Assembly (NCBI GenBank): GCA_016719575.1
Contig: JADJYV010000013.1
Coordinates: 682,001 to 746,000, forward strand
Reading direction: 5' to 3'
Source: Pseudobdellovibrionaceae bacterium
GTDB taxonomy: Bacteria > Bdellovibrionota > Bdellovibrionia > Bdellovibrionales > Bdellovibrionaceae
Length of the DNA: 64,000 nucleotides
Of the stretch, positions 9,371-17,191 are shown piece by piece. A program made the position numbers and the translations under genes. The notes beneath the pieces were generated by a model. That model did not search any database and was not told the origin of the DNA. It worked only from the letters and a program-made list of their open reading frames with translations. Every line of letters starts with the position of its first letter. The first letter of the stretch is position 1.

Positions 9371-10570
9371 CTACTTCTTTTTTGTTAAACTGAGATTTTT
9401 AAATTGATCCGCTAAAGTCCCAAGTCCCTTGCCACTACCACTCCCTCCGGAGCTCGTAAACCCCTGCCAAGAGCTGTCCTCTTGATCTCGCGGAAATGAC
9501 AAAGAGATTTTCTTTTCTAGGGTATTTAAATTTTGAATCTGTACCTTTAAGGTTTCTCCGGGATTTTTCTTTTCCATTTCTCTTTCGTCAGCCACTTCCC
9601 GAAATGCGCTTTTTGGTAAAAGTCCAACCACTCCCGGTTTGATTTCCATCAAAAAGCCAAAACGCTCTTTGCTGCGTATTTTTGCAGTATGAATAGACCC
9701 GACTGTCAACTCTTTGCCTATTTGCTCCCAAGGATCTTCTTCTGCCTGCTTGCGCGAGAGAGAAATCTTGAGCCGCCCTAAAGCATCCTCTTCGATTTTC
9801 AATATTTTAACACTCACTTGTTGGCCGACCTCAAGAGCTTCTGAAGGATGTTGAAGTCTCGACCAACTAACCTCTGAAATATGCACCAAGCCCTCGATGC
9901 CTGGGAGTAACTCCACAAAGGCCCCATAGTTTTCAATACGAGTCACTCGGCCACTGAGGACCTCTCCTACTTTATGAGAGTCTAGAAAGCTGCCCTGATT
10001 TTCAAGCTTCTCCATGTCGATCACGCGACGTCGGGAGACAACGATATTGCGGCCACCTTGTTCGAACTTAGAAATCAAAAAATCAAATTTTTTGTCGATA
10101 TAGCTTTCGGGCTCTGTGATTGGTTTGACATCCATCTGGCTGATCGGACAAAATGCCGACTTTCCCATCATACTTACACGAAAACCACCATTTACGACTT
10201 CGGTGACACGCCCTTCAACTGGAGTCTCAAAATCAAAGGCATCCTCAAGAGTGTCAGAAAGAGCCTTGCTCGAGGCTTTTGCCGAAAGTACCAAGAGTCC
10301 ATCCTGTGATTTAACGACATACAGTGTAACTTGATCTCCAACCTGAAGATTTAGCACTCCGCTCGCGTCCATAAACTCAGATCGAGGAACCATTCCATCT
10401 CGTCCTCCAATGTTCACGAAAACTTCATCCTTACCCAAAGTCACAACTTCAGCAGTCACCTTGTCACCTTTGCCATAAGATTTTGTGTAACCCTGTATTG
10501 ATTGCTCTAGCAAAGCTCCGAAGTCGTCTTTTTTATTTTGTGAATCATCATCACCGAACATATCTCTCAT
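9371..10570 (-). CDS. S1 RNA-binding domain protein (ribosomal S1-like)
   Basis: The 399-residue protein contains four S1 (OB-fold) domains in tandem: roughly residues 36-105, 118-185, 200-270 and 288-360. The third is the best match, with VGEVLSGRVTRIENYGAFVEL followed by G-I-E-G-L-V-H-I-S-E-V-S. The fourth is weaker. The N terminus is acidic (MRDMFGDDD) and the C terminus is Gly/Ser-rich. With four repeats it is shorter than the six-repeat E. coli S1 and resembles the RpsA-like proteins of other phyla. Likely role: binding mRNA and assisting translation initiation, or RNA turnover. Whether it is the main S1 cannot be judged from this window. Confidence 0.8.
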   Translation of the reverse strand: MRDMFGDDDSQNKKDDFGALLEQSIQGYTKSYGKGDKVTAEVVTLGKDEVFVNIGGRDGMVPRSEFMDASGVLNLQVGDQVTLYVVKSQDGLLVLSAKASSKALSDTLEDAFDFETPVEGRVTEVVNGGFRVSMMGKSAFCPISQMDVKPITEPESYIDKKFDFLISKFEQGGRNIVVSRRRVIDMEKLENQGSFLDSHKVGEVLSGRVTRIENYGAFVELLPGIEGLVHISEVSWSRLQHPSEALEVGQQVSVKILKIEEDALGRLKISLSRKQAEEDPWEQIGKELTVGSIHTAKIRSKERFGFLMEIKPGVVGLLPKSAFREVADEREMEKKNPGETLKVQIQNLNTLEKKISLSFPRDQEDSSWQGFTSSGGSGSGKGLGTLADQFKNLSLTKKK

Positions 10571-10751
10571 AGTTACCTACCCTATTTTAAAATGGCCCCA
10601 TTCAATCGAGTTTCAGTCCATTTGTCCATATCCGAGCATTGCAGAAGGGACAAAAGTCTGATCCAAAAAACTAAGACGCAGCGAATCCTGGCTGGATTTG
10701 TTGCGCGTAAAAAATCGATAATATTTCCATTCAAGAATAAAAGGAGATTTT

Positions 10752-11411
10752 ATGACAAAAAAAACCACTCTATTTTTAGTCGTAGCAGCACTGGTTGCTG
10801 GATGTGCTTCTGGTGACAATAAAAATGCCATCAATAAGGCCGGAATTGGAGCAGCAGTCGGCGCCGTAGCCGGAGCTGTGATCGGCCATCAAACCGGAAA
10901 GCGCAACGAAGGGGCTCTTATCGGTGCCGCACTCGGGACTGGCCTTGGCGGAGCGATAGGACACCGACTCGACAAGCAACAAAAAGAGCTTGAAAAAATT
11001 GCCGAAACCAAACGAACAGAGCAAGGGCTTATTACCAAACTTAAAAGCGACATTTTATTCGAAACTGGCAAGGCTGACCTAAAGCCCGCTGCAAAAACGA
11101 ATATTTCTCAGCTTGCTGCTATTATGAAAAAATACCCTGAGAATGTATTAACGGTTAAGGGCTACACTGACAGCACTGGCTCTGCAAAAGTAAATAAGCC
11201 ATTATCTGAAAAGCGTGCCGAGGCTGTGCGCAGTGCCCTTATCGCCGATGGTATACCTACTGAAACGGTGACAGCTATGGGATTGGGCTCTGAAAACCCA
11301 ATTGATCCCGGTAAAACCAAAGAAGCACTTGCAAAAAATCGCCGGGTCGAAATTGAAATCACCGTCGATGAAAGCAAAGTTCCAAAAGACGCTAAACAAG
11401 CAATGAATTAG
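10752..11411 (+). CDS. OmpA-family lipoprotein with glycine-zipper segment
   Basis: The protein starts with a lipoprotein signal (lipobox LVAGC, Cys18). A glycine-zipper region follows (about residues 30-75), rich in G-x-x-x-G and A-V-G-A-V-A-G-A-V-I-G repeats, a type that often inserts into membranes. The C-terminal half (about 95-205) is an OmpA/MotB-type peptidoglycan-binding domain, with LFETGKADLKP, then V-K-G-Y-T-D-S-T-G-S and N-R-R-V-E-I. The layout matches E. coli YiaD. Role: tethering the outer membrane to peptidoglycan. AGGAG lies seven bases before the ATG. Confidence 0.9.
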   Translation: MTKKTTLFLVVAALVAGCASGDNKNAINKAGIGAAVGAVAGAVIGHQTGKRNEGALIGAALGTGLGGAIGHRLDKQQKELEKIAETKRTEQGLITKLKSDILFETGKADLKPAAKTNISQLAAIMKKYPENVLTVKGYTDSTGSAKVNKPLSEKRAEAVRSALIADGIPTETVTAMGLGSENPIDPGKTKEALAKNRRVEIEITVDESKVPKDAKQAMN

Positions 11412-11504
11412 TCAGTAAAAATAGTTCCTCTTTTTCGATTTTGTGGGGGTGAAGGTTCACCAAGCGATATACGCAACTCGGAAACGTCTATCGCAATTCA
11501 CCCC

Positions 11505-11533
11505 AAAGAGCCTGTATTCGCCGGCTCTTTACT
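11505..11533 (+). terminator. Terminator after the OmpA-like gene
   Basis: AAAGAGCC (11505-11512) pairs with GGCTCTTT (11523-11530) around a ten-base loop, ending in a short T run. The end overlaps the stop region of the convergent downstream gene. The T tract is short, so strength is uncertain. Confidence 0.6.
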
Positions 11534-11987
11534 GAGATTTTTTCATCCATTCCATTTCAACCCGACAGGAGACTACACGCTCTATTCCCAGGCGATCTTT
11601 CAGAGTCATGCTCAAGTTGCTTTTTGTTTTTTGCGAGTCACCGAGCTCTACCTCTTGGACGATTCGATATTTTTCATCATTGTGCCGTGACAACAAGTTA
11701 ACTGATTTTTCGAAACTACCAGCCTTTACCCGTGGCCAAATCAAATACTGACCGTCTCCGATACTCAAAGACTGAACTCCACCGGGCTTAGTCGTAAACA
11801 CGATGTCCTCTAAAGTCGTGCCATCGCTAACGAGGGTGTTTTTATTGCGCAAGGTCACTCCATTAGCGGTACATGAATATTTGGTTCTGATGCTGTAATC
11901 TTGAGGTTGTCCGGCTGGCATTGCCTGAACCTGAAAACTGCCAAAAAAAAGCACGAGGGACAAAATTGGGCTCTTAAAACGTTCCAT
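11529..11987 (-). CDS. Secreted protein of unknown function
   Basis: The start at 11987 is chosen because AAGGAG lies seven bases upstream and the product then begins with a signal peptide (MERFKSPILSLVLFFGSFQVQA). The longer frame to 12086 would place 33 unrelated residues before it. The mature part is about 130 residues and beta-rich, with Cys in KYSCTANG and VSCRVE that may form a disulfide. No family recognised. It is transcribed away from cutA. Confidence 0.7.
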   Translation of the reverse strand: MERFKSPILSLVLFFGSFQVQAMPAGQPQDYSIRTKYSCTANGVTLRNKNTLVSDGTTLEDIVFTTKPGGVQSLSIGDGQYLIWPRVKAGSFEKSVNLLSRHNDEKYRIVQEVELGDSQKTKSNLSMTLKDRLGIERVVSCRVEMEWMKKSQ

Positions 11988-12104
11988 ATGCGATCTCCTT
12001 GTGCATTCACTGCACTCGCCCGAAACATTGCAGAAAATATGCCCAGAGTGGTAGTCTCCACGGGGATCGAGGAAATACACCTGCACACGTTAGGATCACA
12101 TTTT

Positions 12105-12425
12105 ATGAATTCAGACGTTCGTTTGTTTTACATTACCTGCCCAACCCAAGAAGTGAGTCAAAGTATTGCAACGACTTTGTTGAAAGAGGGCCTTATTGCC
12201 TGCGCCAATATTCTCCCACATATGGAATCTCTGTATAGTTGGGAAGGTAAAATTACTTCAACCCAAGAAGCTGTGCTCATACTCAAGTCAACAAAGGACC
12301 TCGCAGATCGCGTCATGAGTCGTGTCAGCTCAATGCACCCCTATAACACACCTTGTATTCTTGTTCTTCCCGTTGAAAAAGGTCATGAAGCCTATATAAA
12401 ATGGCTCAAAGGGAGCCTCAACTGA
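12105..12425 (+). CDS. cutA: CutA1-family protein
   Basis: The protein of 106 residues matches CutA1. An N-terminal strand with YITCPTQEVSQSIATTLL is followed by E-G-L-I-A-C-A-N-I-L-P, then YSWEGKI, a V-L-I-L-K-S-T segment and the closing HPYNTPCILVLPV. CutA proteins form very stable trimers with a PII-like fold and are linked to copper and divalent-cation tolerance; the biochemical role is unsettled. The ATG at 12105 is the first with a plausible RBS (AGGA). The stop codon overlaps the pyrE start (TGATG), pointing to coupled translation. Confidence 0.92.
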   Translation: MNSDVRLFYITCPTQEVSQSIATTLLKEGLIACANILPHMESLYSWEGKITSTQEAVLILKSTKDLADRVMSRVSSMHPYNTPCILVLPVEKGHEAYIKWLKGSLN

Positions 12426-12955
12426 TGCCAACCATTGAAAAAAAAACTCTCGCTAAAAAAATATATGACATCTCCCATCTGACTGGCGAATTTAAACTTC
12501 GCTCGGGTCAGATTTCCCAGGAGTATTTTGATAAGTACCGCTTTGAAGCCCGCCCTGAGGTTCTCAAAGAAATTGCCGAACACATGAAAGACTTAATTCC
12601 TCAGGGAACCCAAGCCTTGGCCGCCCTTGAAATGGGGGGAATACCTGTGGCAACAGCACTATCGCTTATTACAGGCATCCCCTGTGTCTTTGTTCGAAAA
12701 AAGGCAAAAGACTATGGCACCTGTAAGTTTGCCGAAGGCCTCGAGATCAAAGGACTGCAACTTTGTATTATCGAAGATGTTATCACGACCGGTGGGCAGG
12801 TGCTCTTGAGCTCCAAAGACCTGCGTTCAATGGGCGCCATTGTTAATGATGTCCTATGTGTTATCCACCGCGGAAAAGATGACGAAGAGCTCAAAAGCGC
12901 AGGGCTACAAATGAAGTCCCTGTTTACGATGTCTGAACTCAAAGCACACCTCTAA
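12425..12955 (+). CDS. pyrE: Orotate phosphoribosyltransferase
   Basis: PyrE joins orotate to phosphoribosyl pyrophosphate to give OMP in pyrimidine synthesis. The start at 12425 overlaps the cutA stop by one base and gives 176 residues. Visible features are FKLRSGQISQEYFDKYRFE near the N terminus (the orotate-binding S-G-x-x-S-x-Y-x-D pattern), G-G-I-P-V-A-T-A-L, VRKKAKDYGT (the mobile loop Lys) and the PRPP-binding motif IIEDVITTGGQ near residue 119. It is short compared with the 213-residue E. coli enzyme but within the range of compact PyrE proteins. Confidence 0.92.
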   Translation: MPTIEKKTLAKKIYDISHLTGEFKLRSGQISQEYFDKYRFEARPEVLKEIAEHMKDLIPQGTQALAALEMGGIPVATALSLITGIPCVFVRKKAKDYGTCKFAEGLEIKGLQLCIIEDVITTGGQVLLSSKDLRSMGAIVNDVLCVIHRGKDDEELKSAGLQMKSLFTMSELKAHL

Positions 12956-13056
12956 AGTTTAATAAGACCTAGGTCAAGATCACCTCACAACCCGGCCTTG
13001 TGAAAATGGGCCGCTATAAAGCATACTGAATCTATATCTCTTTGAAAGGATCTGAT

Positions 13057-14055
13057 ATGCGATCTTATGTAAGAGTCTTCATTTGCCTCTTTTTAATTCC
13101 AACTTTTTCACAGGCAGCAAATGAAACCAACCAGCCCATCATCAAAAATCTTCAAAAGAAGTATGTCGAAAGAACTTGCGACGAAACTCCCTTTTTGAAA
13201 ACAACTCGATTGGCTTGCATCTCTTGCGGAGTAGAAAAGTTCACAGGAAAAAAACCTTCAGAAAAATATTTGGCCATGATCGGCTTTGCAACCTCAAAAT
13301 ATTCTTTTCTTGGAAAAACAACTAACGACAAAGGCACACTCACCCAATTCGGAGATTCGTCCGAGGGCGGAAGCGCACTCGAACTTTTTCAACGCAACGT
13401 TATTCAAAAAATTCAAGCCTATGGTTTTTGCGTCGATGGTCGTACCAATAGAAATGGCGACATCGCACAAGGAGCAGGCTACGGCAAAGTCCCTTTAGGT
13501 ATAATGGATCTTGTCTTTTCTGCCGTAAGTGGAAGTCGGTCTACGAATACCGTCCCCGTTGTAAAAGGTGATAAGATAAAGGGACGTGAAAGCAGCACTG
13601 GATATACCACCAATCAAGAAAAGGATCTCATAAAATTTTTTGGCTTCAGTGACAAACAAGCTTTTGAAAATCTCTATCGCATCGATGGCTGGACCTACTT
13701 AACTCCAGTCGAACGACAAAATGCTATCCGAGAAGTCCTGGCCAGCGCCCCAGGCAACAATCCTTATGGCGGCGAATCCAACTCCGTGGTGGATCATGGA
13801 ATCTATGCGTCCAGCGAAAATGGCGATGGGCTTAGAGAGTGCGTAAAACAAATGAATGATTTAGTCATACAAAAGGACTCTGCCTTTAATTTAAAAACAA
13901 ACAGCTCATCGAATCAGGAGCTTTGCCAGCTCATGGCCATCGAATGTGAAATTGATCTCGATTTCTGCACAAAGACACCAAAAACAGGATCAGAGGCAAG
14001 TAGCACCAGCTCCGGTAGAAATCCCCTTAAGGCCCCCCAAAGTGGCGCACAGTAA
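13057..14055 (+). CDS. Secreted cysteine-containing protein, unknown function
   Basis: The ATG at 13057 has GAAAGGA six bases upstream and gives a protein of 332 residues starting with a signal peptide (cleavage likely after TFSQA). The mature protein has an early C-D-E-T-P ... C-I-S-C-G cluster and further Cys near the end (C-Q-L, E-C-E-I, D-F-C), so disulfides are likely. The last 25 residues are Ser/Thr/Gly-rich and look disordered. No family recognised. It ends exactly where the convergent methyltransferase gene ends, with no gap. Confidence 0.75.
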   Translation: MRSYVRVFICLFLIPTFSQAANETNQPIIKNLQKKYVERTCDETPFLKTTRLACISCGVEKFTGKKPSEKYLAMIGFATSKYSFLGKTTNDKGTLTQFGDSSEGGSALELFQRNVIQKIQAYGFCVDGRTNRNGDIAQGAGYGKVPLGIMDLVFSAVSGSRSTNTVPVVKGDKIKGRESSTGYTTNQEKDLIKFFGFSDKQAFENLYRIDGWTYLTPVERQNAIREVLASAPGNNPYGGESNSVVDHGIYASSENGDGLRECVKQMNDLVIQKDSAFNLKTNSSSNQELCQLMAIECEIDLDFCTKTPKTGSEASSTSSGRNPLKAPQSGAQ

Positions 14056-14901
14056 TTATTTTTCAGCGACGATGTAGGCAATCCAGCTATCGCAGGATTC
14101 GCCTCGTTCGGTTCGGGTAAAAACGCCGTTGCCCGAACCATCTCGAGCTGTTCCTTCCCAATAAACGTGGGTTTTTTTAAAGCCCGCCTCTTGCATGATT
14201 TCACGCAACTCAGGTATGGACCACAAACGCCAGTCGTAGCTGAAGACTCTCTCAATCTTTTGCCCCCCAACTCGAAAGTGAATGTAAAAAAAGGCCTCAT
14301 TGGTCACTGGATCAAAATCGGTCTGATCCCAATAGTACGTAAAGCCATCGAATTTATTTGTGTCTTCGATCGCCGAATGGCACTGCTTTCCGCCAAAACA
14401 ATCGGCGATAAAAATTCCATCTTTATTTAGACTCTTATAAACATTGGTAAAATAAAGTTTCATCACGTCGCGATTTTTAAAACAAAAATATGAAAAATTC
14501 ATAGCCAAAACTATATCCGACTTAGGCAAATCAGGATCCAGCACATTTCGTTCAAAGAGATGCATCCGTCGCTGCTGCTCAGGGCTTAATTTTGAAAGGT
14601 AATGCTGCCGACCATAGGTCATGGGTTCTGGATCTAAATCCACTCCATTTGCAATATTGCGTGAACCAAGTTTTATCCACTCAGTGGAAAGAGCAAAAGT
14701 GCCGCAAAAGTCCTCTCGAACAACTGTTGCGCTTTTCTTTTTCAGTTCCTTATAAGTATCGCGAATAAACTCCACATCGGTTTCGGCAGATTGAACCGCA
14801 CGACGATAAAGATCGTACTTATCAAAACTTCCTTTAGACGCTTTCTTTCCAACGCGGCGACGTACTTTCTTTCGATGTGAACTATTCTTTTTCGACATCA
14901 C
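14056..14901 (-). CDS. Class I SAM-dependent methyltransferase
   Basis: The protein of 281 residues has a very basic N-terminal tail (about 1-25, Lys/Arg-rich). The methyltransferase fold follows: motif I region REDFCGTFALSTEW near 62-75, acidic motif II GVDLDPEP near 87 and motif IV D-I-V-L-A-M-N-F-S-Y near 126. The F-C-G-T variant of motif I with D-L-D-P occurs in uncharacterised methyltransferases distantly related to mRNA cap methylases. The basic tail suggests an RNA or nucleic-acid substrate, but this is inference. Its start overlaps the stop of the E1 beta gene by four bases (ATGA). Confidence 0.8.
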   Translation of the reverse strand: MMSKKNSSHRKKVRRRVGKKASKGSFDKYDLYRRAVQSAETDVEFIRDTYKELKKKSATVVREDFCGTFALSTEWIKLGSRNIANGVDLDPEPMTYGRQHYLSKLSPEQQRRMHLFERNVLDPDLPKSDIVLAMNFSYFCFKNRDVMKLYFTNVYKSLNKDGIFIADCFGGKQCHSAIEDTNKFDGFTYYWDQTDFDPVTNEAFFYIHFRVGGQKIERVFSYDWRLWSIPELREIMQEAGFKKTHVYWEGTARDGSGNGVFTRTERGESCDSWIAYIVAEK

Positions 14902-15968
14902 GGCACTTCCGCGACTATTTCACGAATGACCATTTCAATATCATTATACTGAGGTACAGAGTTTCTTTCTAAATTTGGCGACAGGCCAATCCCTGGCAAA
15001 TTCTTACTAGCCAAGACTCGGGGTCTGGCCTGCAATTGATAGAAAAGCTCTTGAGTTATTCGATAAGATAAGTGCTCGCCAAAATTCGTAACTTCAGTGT
15101 CTTCATTTACAAAAAGAACCCGTCCCGTTTTTTCAACAGAGTTCTTTATCATCGACCAATCATAGGGATATATCGATCGCAAATCGATGACCTCAACCGA
15201 AATTCCTTCCGGAGCAAGTTTATCAGCTGCCTCGACACAAAGAGAGACCATTCGGCTGTAAGTAACAACTGTAATATGCTCTCCCTTTCGAGTGATTTTT
15301 CCGACTCCAATCGGCACCGTGTACTCTTCGAGATCTGGCCAGCGAGGCCTCCAACCAACTGAGTTTTGTACAGGTTTATCAATCATCGACTTCAAAATCT
15401 TTTCATCAGAGGGTTCTCCTGGGATGAGCTCTTCCCCTTTATGCCGCATCAGCGCCTTCGATTTTAAATACAATACCGGATTCGGATCTTTAATGGCTGC
15501 TAACATCAGACCATAAGCATCCAAAGGATTTGATGGCATGACAATCTTCCAGCCTGGCAAGCGAGATGCCCAAGCATCAAAAGAATGTGAATGATAAACC
15601 GAACCGAAAATTCCGGCCCCAACTGGAGTCATAACGACCATCGGCAACGAAGTCTGACCATTCGTACACCACAAAGTATTCCCAGCAATTTTTAACAAAT
15701 CCATCGTGTTAAATATATAATCAGCAAACTGAATTTCAGCCACACAGCGATCGCCAGTCATAGCGATCCCCATGGCAACACTAATAATTCCGCGTTCATC
15801 TAAAGGAGTGTTCCACGCCGTCTTCAATCCCTGAGTGGCGGTAAAAACTCCTCCAAGTGGAGCCCCAACGTCTTGTCCAAAAATATCTTTTACACCGAGA
15901 TTCTTTTCACCGTAGTGAAGTGCCATTCTGATAGCTTGAGCTACGCTTGCCATTAGAACTTCCTCCAA
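14898..15968 (-). CDS. 2-oxoacid dehydrogenase E1 component, beta subunit
   Basis: The protein of 356 residues belongs to the transketolase-like beta subunits of pyruvate/branched-chain 2-oxoacid dehydrogenases. Features include the ED-x-G-region equivalent (DIFGQDVGAPLGGVF near 25-40), AVGMA-like SVAMGIAMTG near 66, E-I-Q-F-A-D-Y, and the C-terminal VEVIDLRSIYPYD with F-V-N-E-D. With the alpha subunit it decarboxylates a 2-oxoacid using thiamine diphosphate and acylates the lipoyl E2. Which 2-oxoacid cannot be told from sequence alone; the separate alpha and beta genes fit the branched-chain type. It overlaps the alpha gene by 16 bases and the methyltransferase gene by four. Confidence 0.9.
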   Translation of the reverse strand: MEEVLMASVAQAIRMALHYGEKNLGVKDIFGQDVGAPLGGVFTATQGLKTAWNTPLDERGIISVAMGIAMTGDRCVAEIQFADYIFNTMDLLKIAGNTLWCTNGQTSLPMVVMTPVGAGIFGSVYHSHSFDAWASRLPGWKIVMPSNPLDAYGLMLAAIKDPNPVLYLKSKALMRHKGEELIPGEPSDEKILKSMIDKPVQNSVGWRPRWPDLEEYTVPIGVGKITRKGEHITVVTYSRMVSLCVEAADKLAPEGISVEVIDLRSIYPYDWSMIKNSVEKTGRVLFVNEDTEVTNFGEHLSYRITQELFYQLQARPRVLASKNLPGIGLSPNLERNSVPQYNDIEMVIREIVAEVP

Positions 15969-17056
15969 TCCGCATTCTCATTATTTACAAACACGTGATC
16001 CCAAACGGATTCTGGTGCCGGAGCCGGTTCGGAGCGAGCTAACAACTGCGCATCAACACCTTCCTTTTCATAGAGATCCCAAATTTTTTCAGCCTCTACT
16101 TTTGTCAAAAGACCCGCATCAATGAGTTTTTTCTCAAACGTAAGTACCGGATCCACGAGTTCCGTCTTACGATTTGCACCATCCGCTGAGGAGTGGCCGT
16201 ACAATCGTGAGACCTTTGCTTCGATAAAGGATGGCTTTCCCGTTTTACGAATATAATCCATTTCTTCTTTTAGGGCCAAATAAGTCTCTATGGGATCATT
16301 CCCATCAATCACTCGTGCGCGAATATTAAAGGCACGGGCTCGGTCCGCTATTTCAGTTTCACCGTGCTGCCCCTCGTAGGGTGTCGAAATGCCAAAGCCA
16401 TTGTTCTGGACAGTTATTAACACTGGAAGCTCTTGCCCTTTTCTTGATGACCAAATCAAACAGGTGGCAAAATCTGCCTCGGCAGTTCCCGCGTCTCCTC
16501 CAGTCACAATGCTAATCGATTTATGCCCTGCTCTTTTCTGAGCGTGAGCTGTGCCACAAGCCAGAGGATATTGAACTTCAATTGGCGAAGTAACAGGAGC
16601 AACATTCCATTTTGGAAAGCAATAGTGACCAGCAAAATTTCGCCCCCCTGTTGAAGGATCTGTCGCCCGATTCATCATTAAACGAACAGCATCAATCATT
16701 GGCATGCCTAAAGCCACCATCGTCGGAGTACAGCGATAATGCAGATGCAACCAATCATGTTCTAGTCCCTGCCCTTTATTAACTAACAATCCTAATGCGA
16801 CCCCAAAAGCCTCTTCTCCGGGTCCACCGATCCAAAAATAACCCTCGCCTGCTTTATAAATCTTAATTAATCGTTCTTCCAAAACACGGGATTTAACCAT
16901 GAGACTATGAAGTCGCAGAAGAAGTTCACGGGGAAACCCCGCAAAAGCACTGCCCATTTTAATTGCTGACTTTGCAGGGGACTTCACACTGGTTCTGACT
17001 TTAGACTTCGCCATTGCCTTTGCTTTAGAAGTGGATTTTGTGGACTTTTTGGACAT
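15953..17056 (-). CDS. 2-oxoacid dehydrogenase E1 component, alpha subunit
   Basis: The protein of 367 residues carries the thiamine-diphosphate binding motif as GGDAGTAEADF ending in VQNNGFGIS (about 190-230), R-L-Y-G-H-S-S-A-D-G-A-N near 298 (the phosphorylation-loop region) and the GGPGEEAFG substrate region near 77. The first 34 residues are almost only Lys, Ser, Ala and Thr and precede the real fold. Such a basic disordered tail is unusual for E1 alpha. Together with the next gene it forms an E1 heterotetramer; no E2 or E3 gene lies in the window. It is the first gene of the three-gene leftward unit. Confidence 0.92.
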   Translation of the reverse strand: MSKKSTKSTSKAKAMAKSKVRTSVKSPAKSAIKMGSAFAGFPRELLLRLHSLMVKSRVLEERLIKIYKAGEGYFWIGGPGEEAFGVALGLLVNKGQGLEHDWLHLHYRCTPTMVALGMPMIDAVRLMMNRATDPSTGGRNFAGHYCFPKWNVAPVTSPIEVQYPLACGTAHAQKRAGHKSISIVTGGDAGTAEADFATCLIWSSRKGQELPVLITVQNNGFGISTPYEGQHGETEIADRARAFNIRARVIDGNDPIETYLALKEEMDYIRKTGKPSFIEAKVSRLYGHSSADGANRKTELVDPVLTFEKKLIDAGLLTKVEAEKIWDLYEKEGVDAQLLARSEPAPAPESVWDHVFVNNENADWRKF

Positions 17057-17191
17057 TCTAACACCGCCTCCAGATTCAATCTATCTAAGCGATAAAAGGC
17101 TCCTTTGTCGCCCAGAAAAGCCTTGTGAATGCGCAGCATAAAGACCTCTGTAGCAGAAGCCTTCTCGCAGGTTATAAAACTTTCGATAAAC

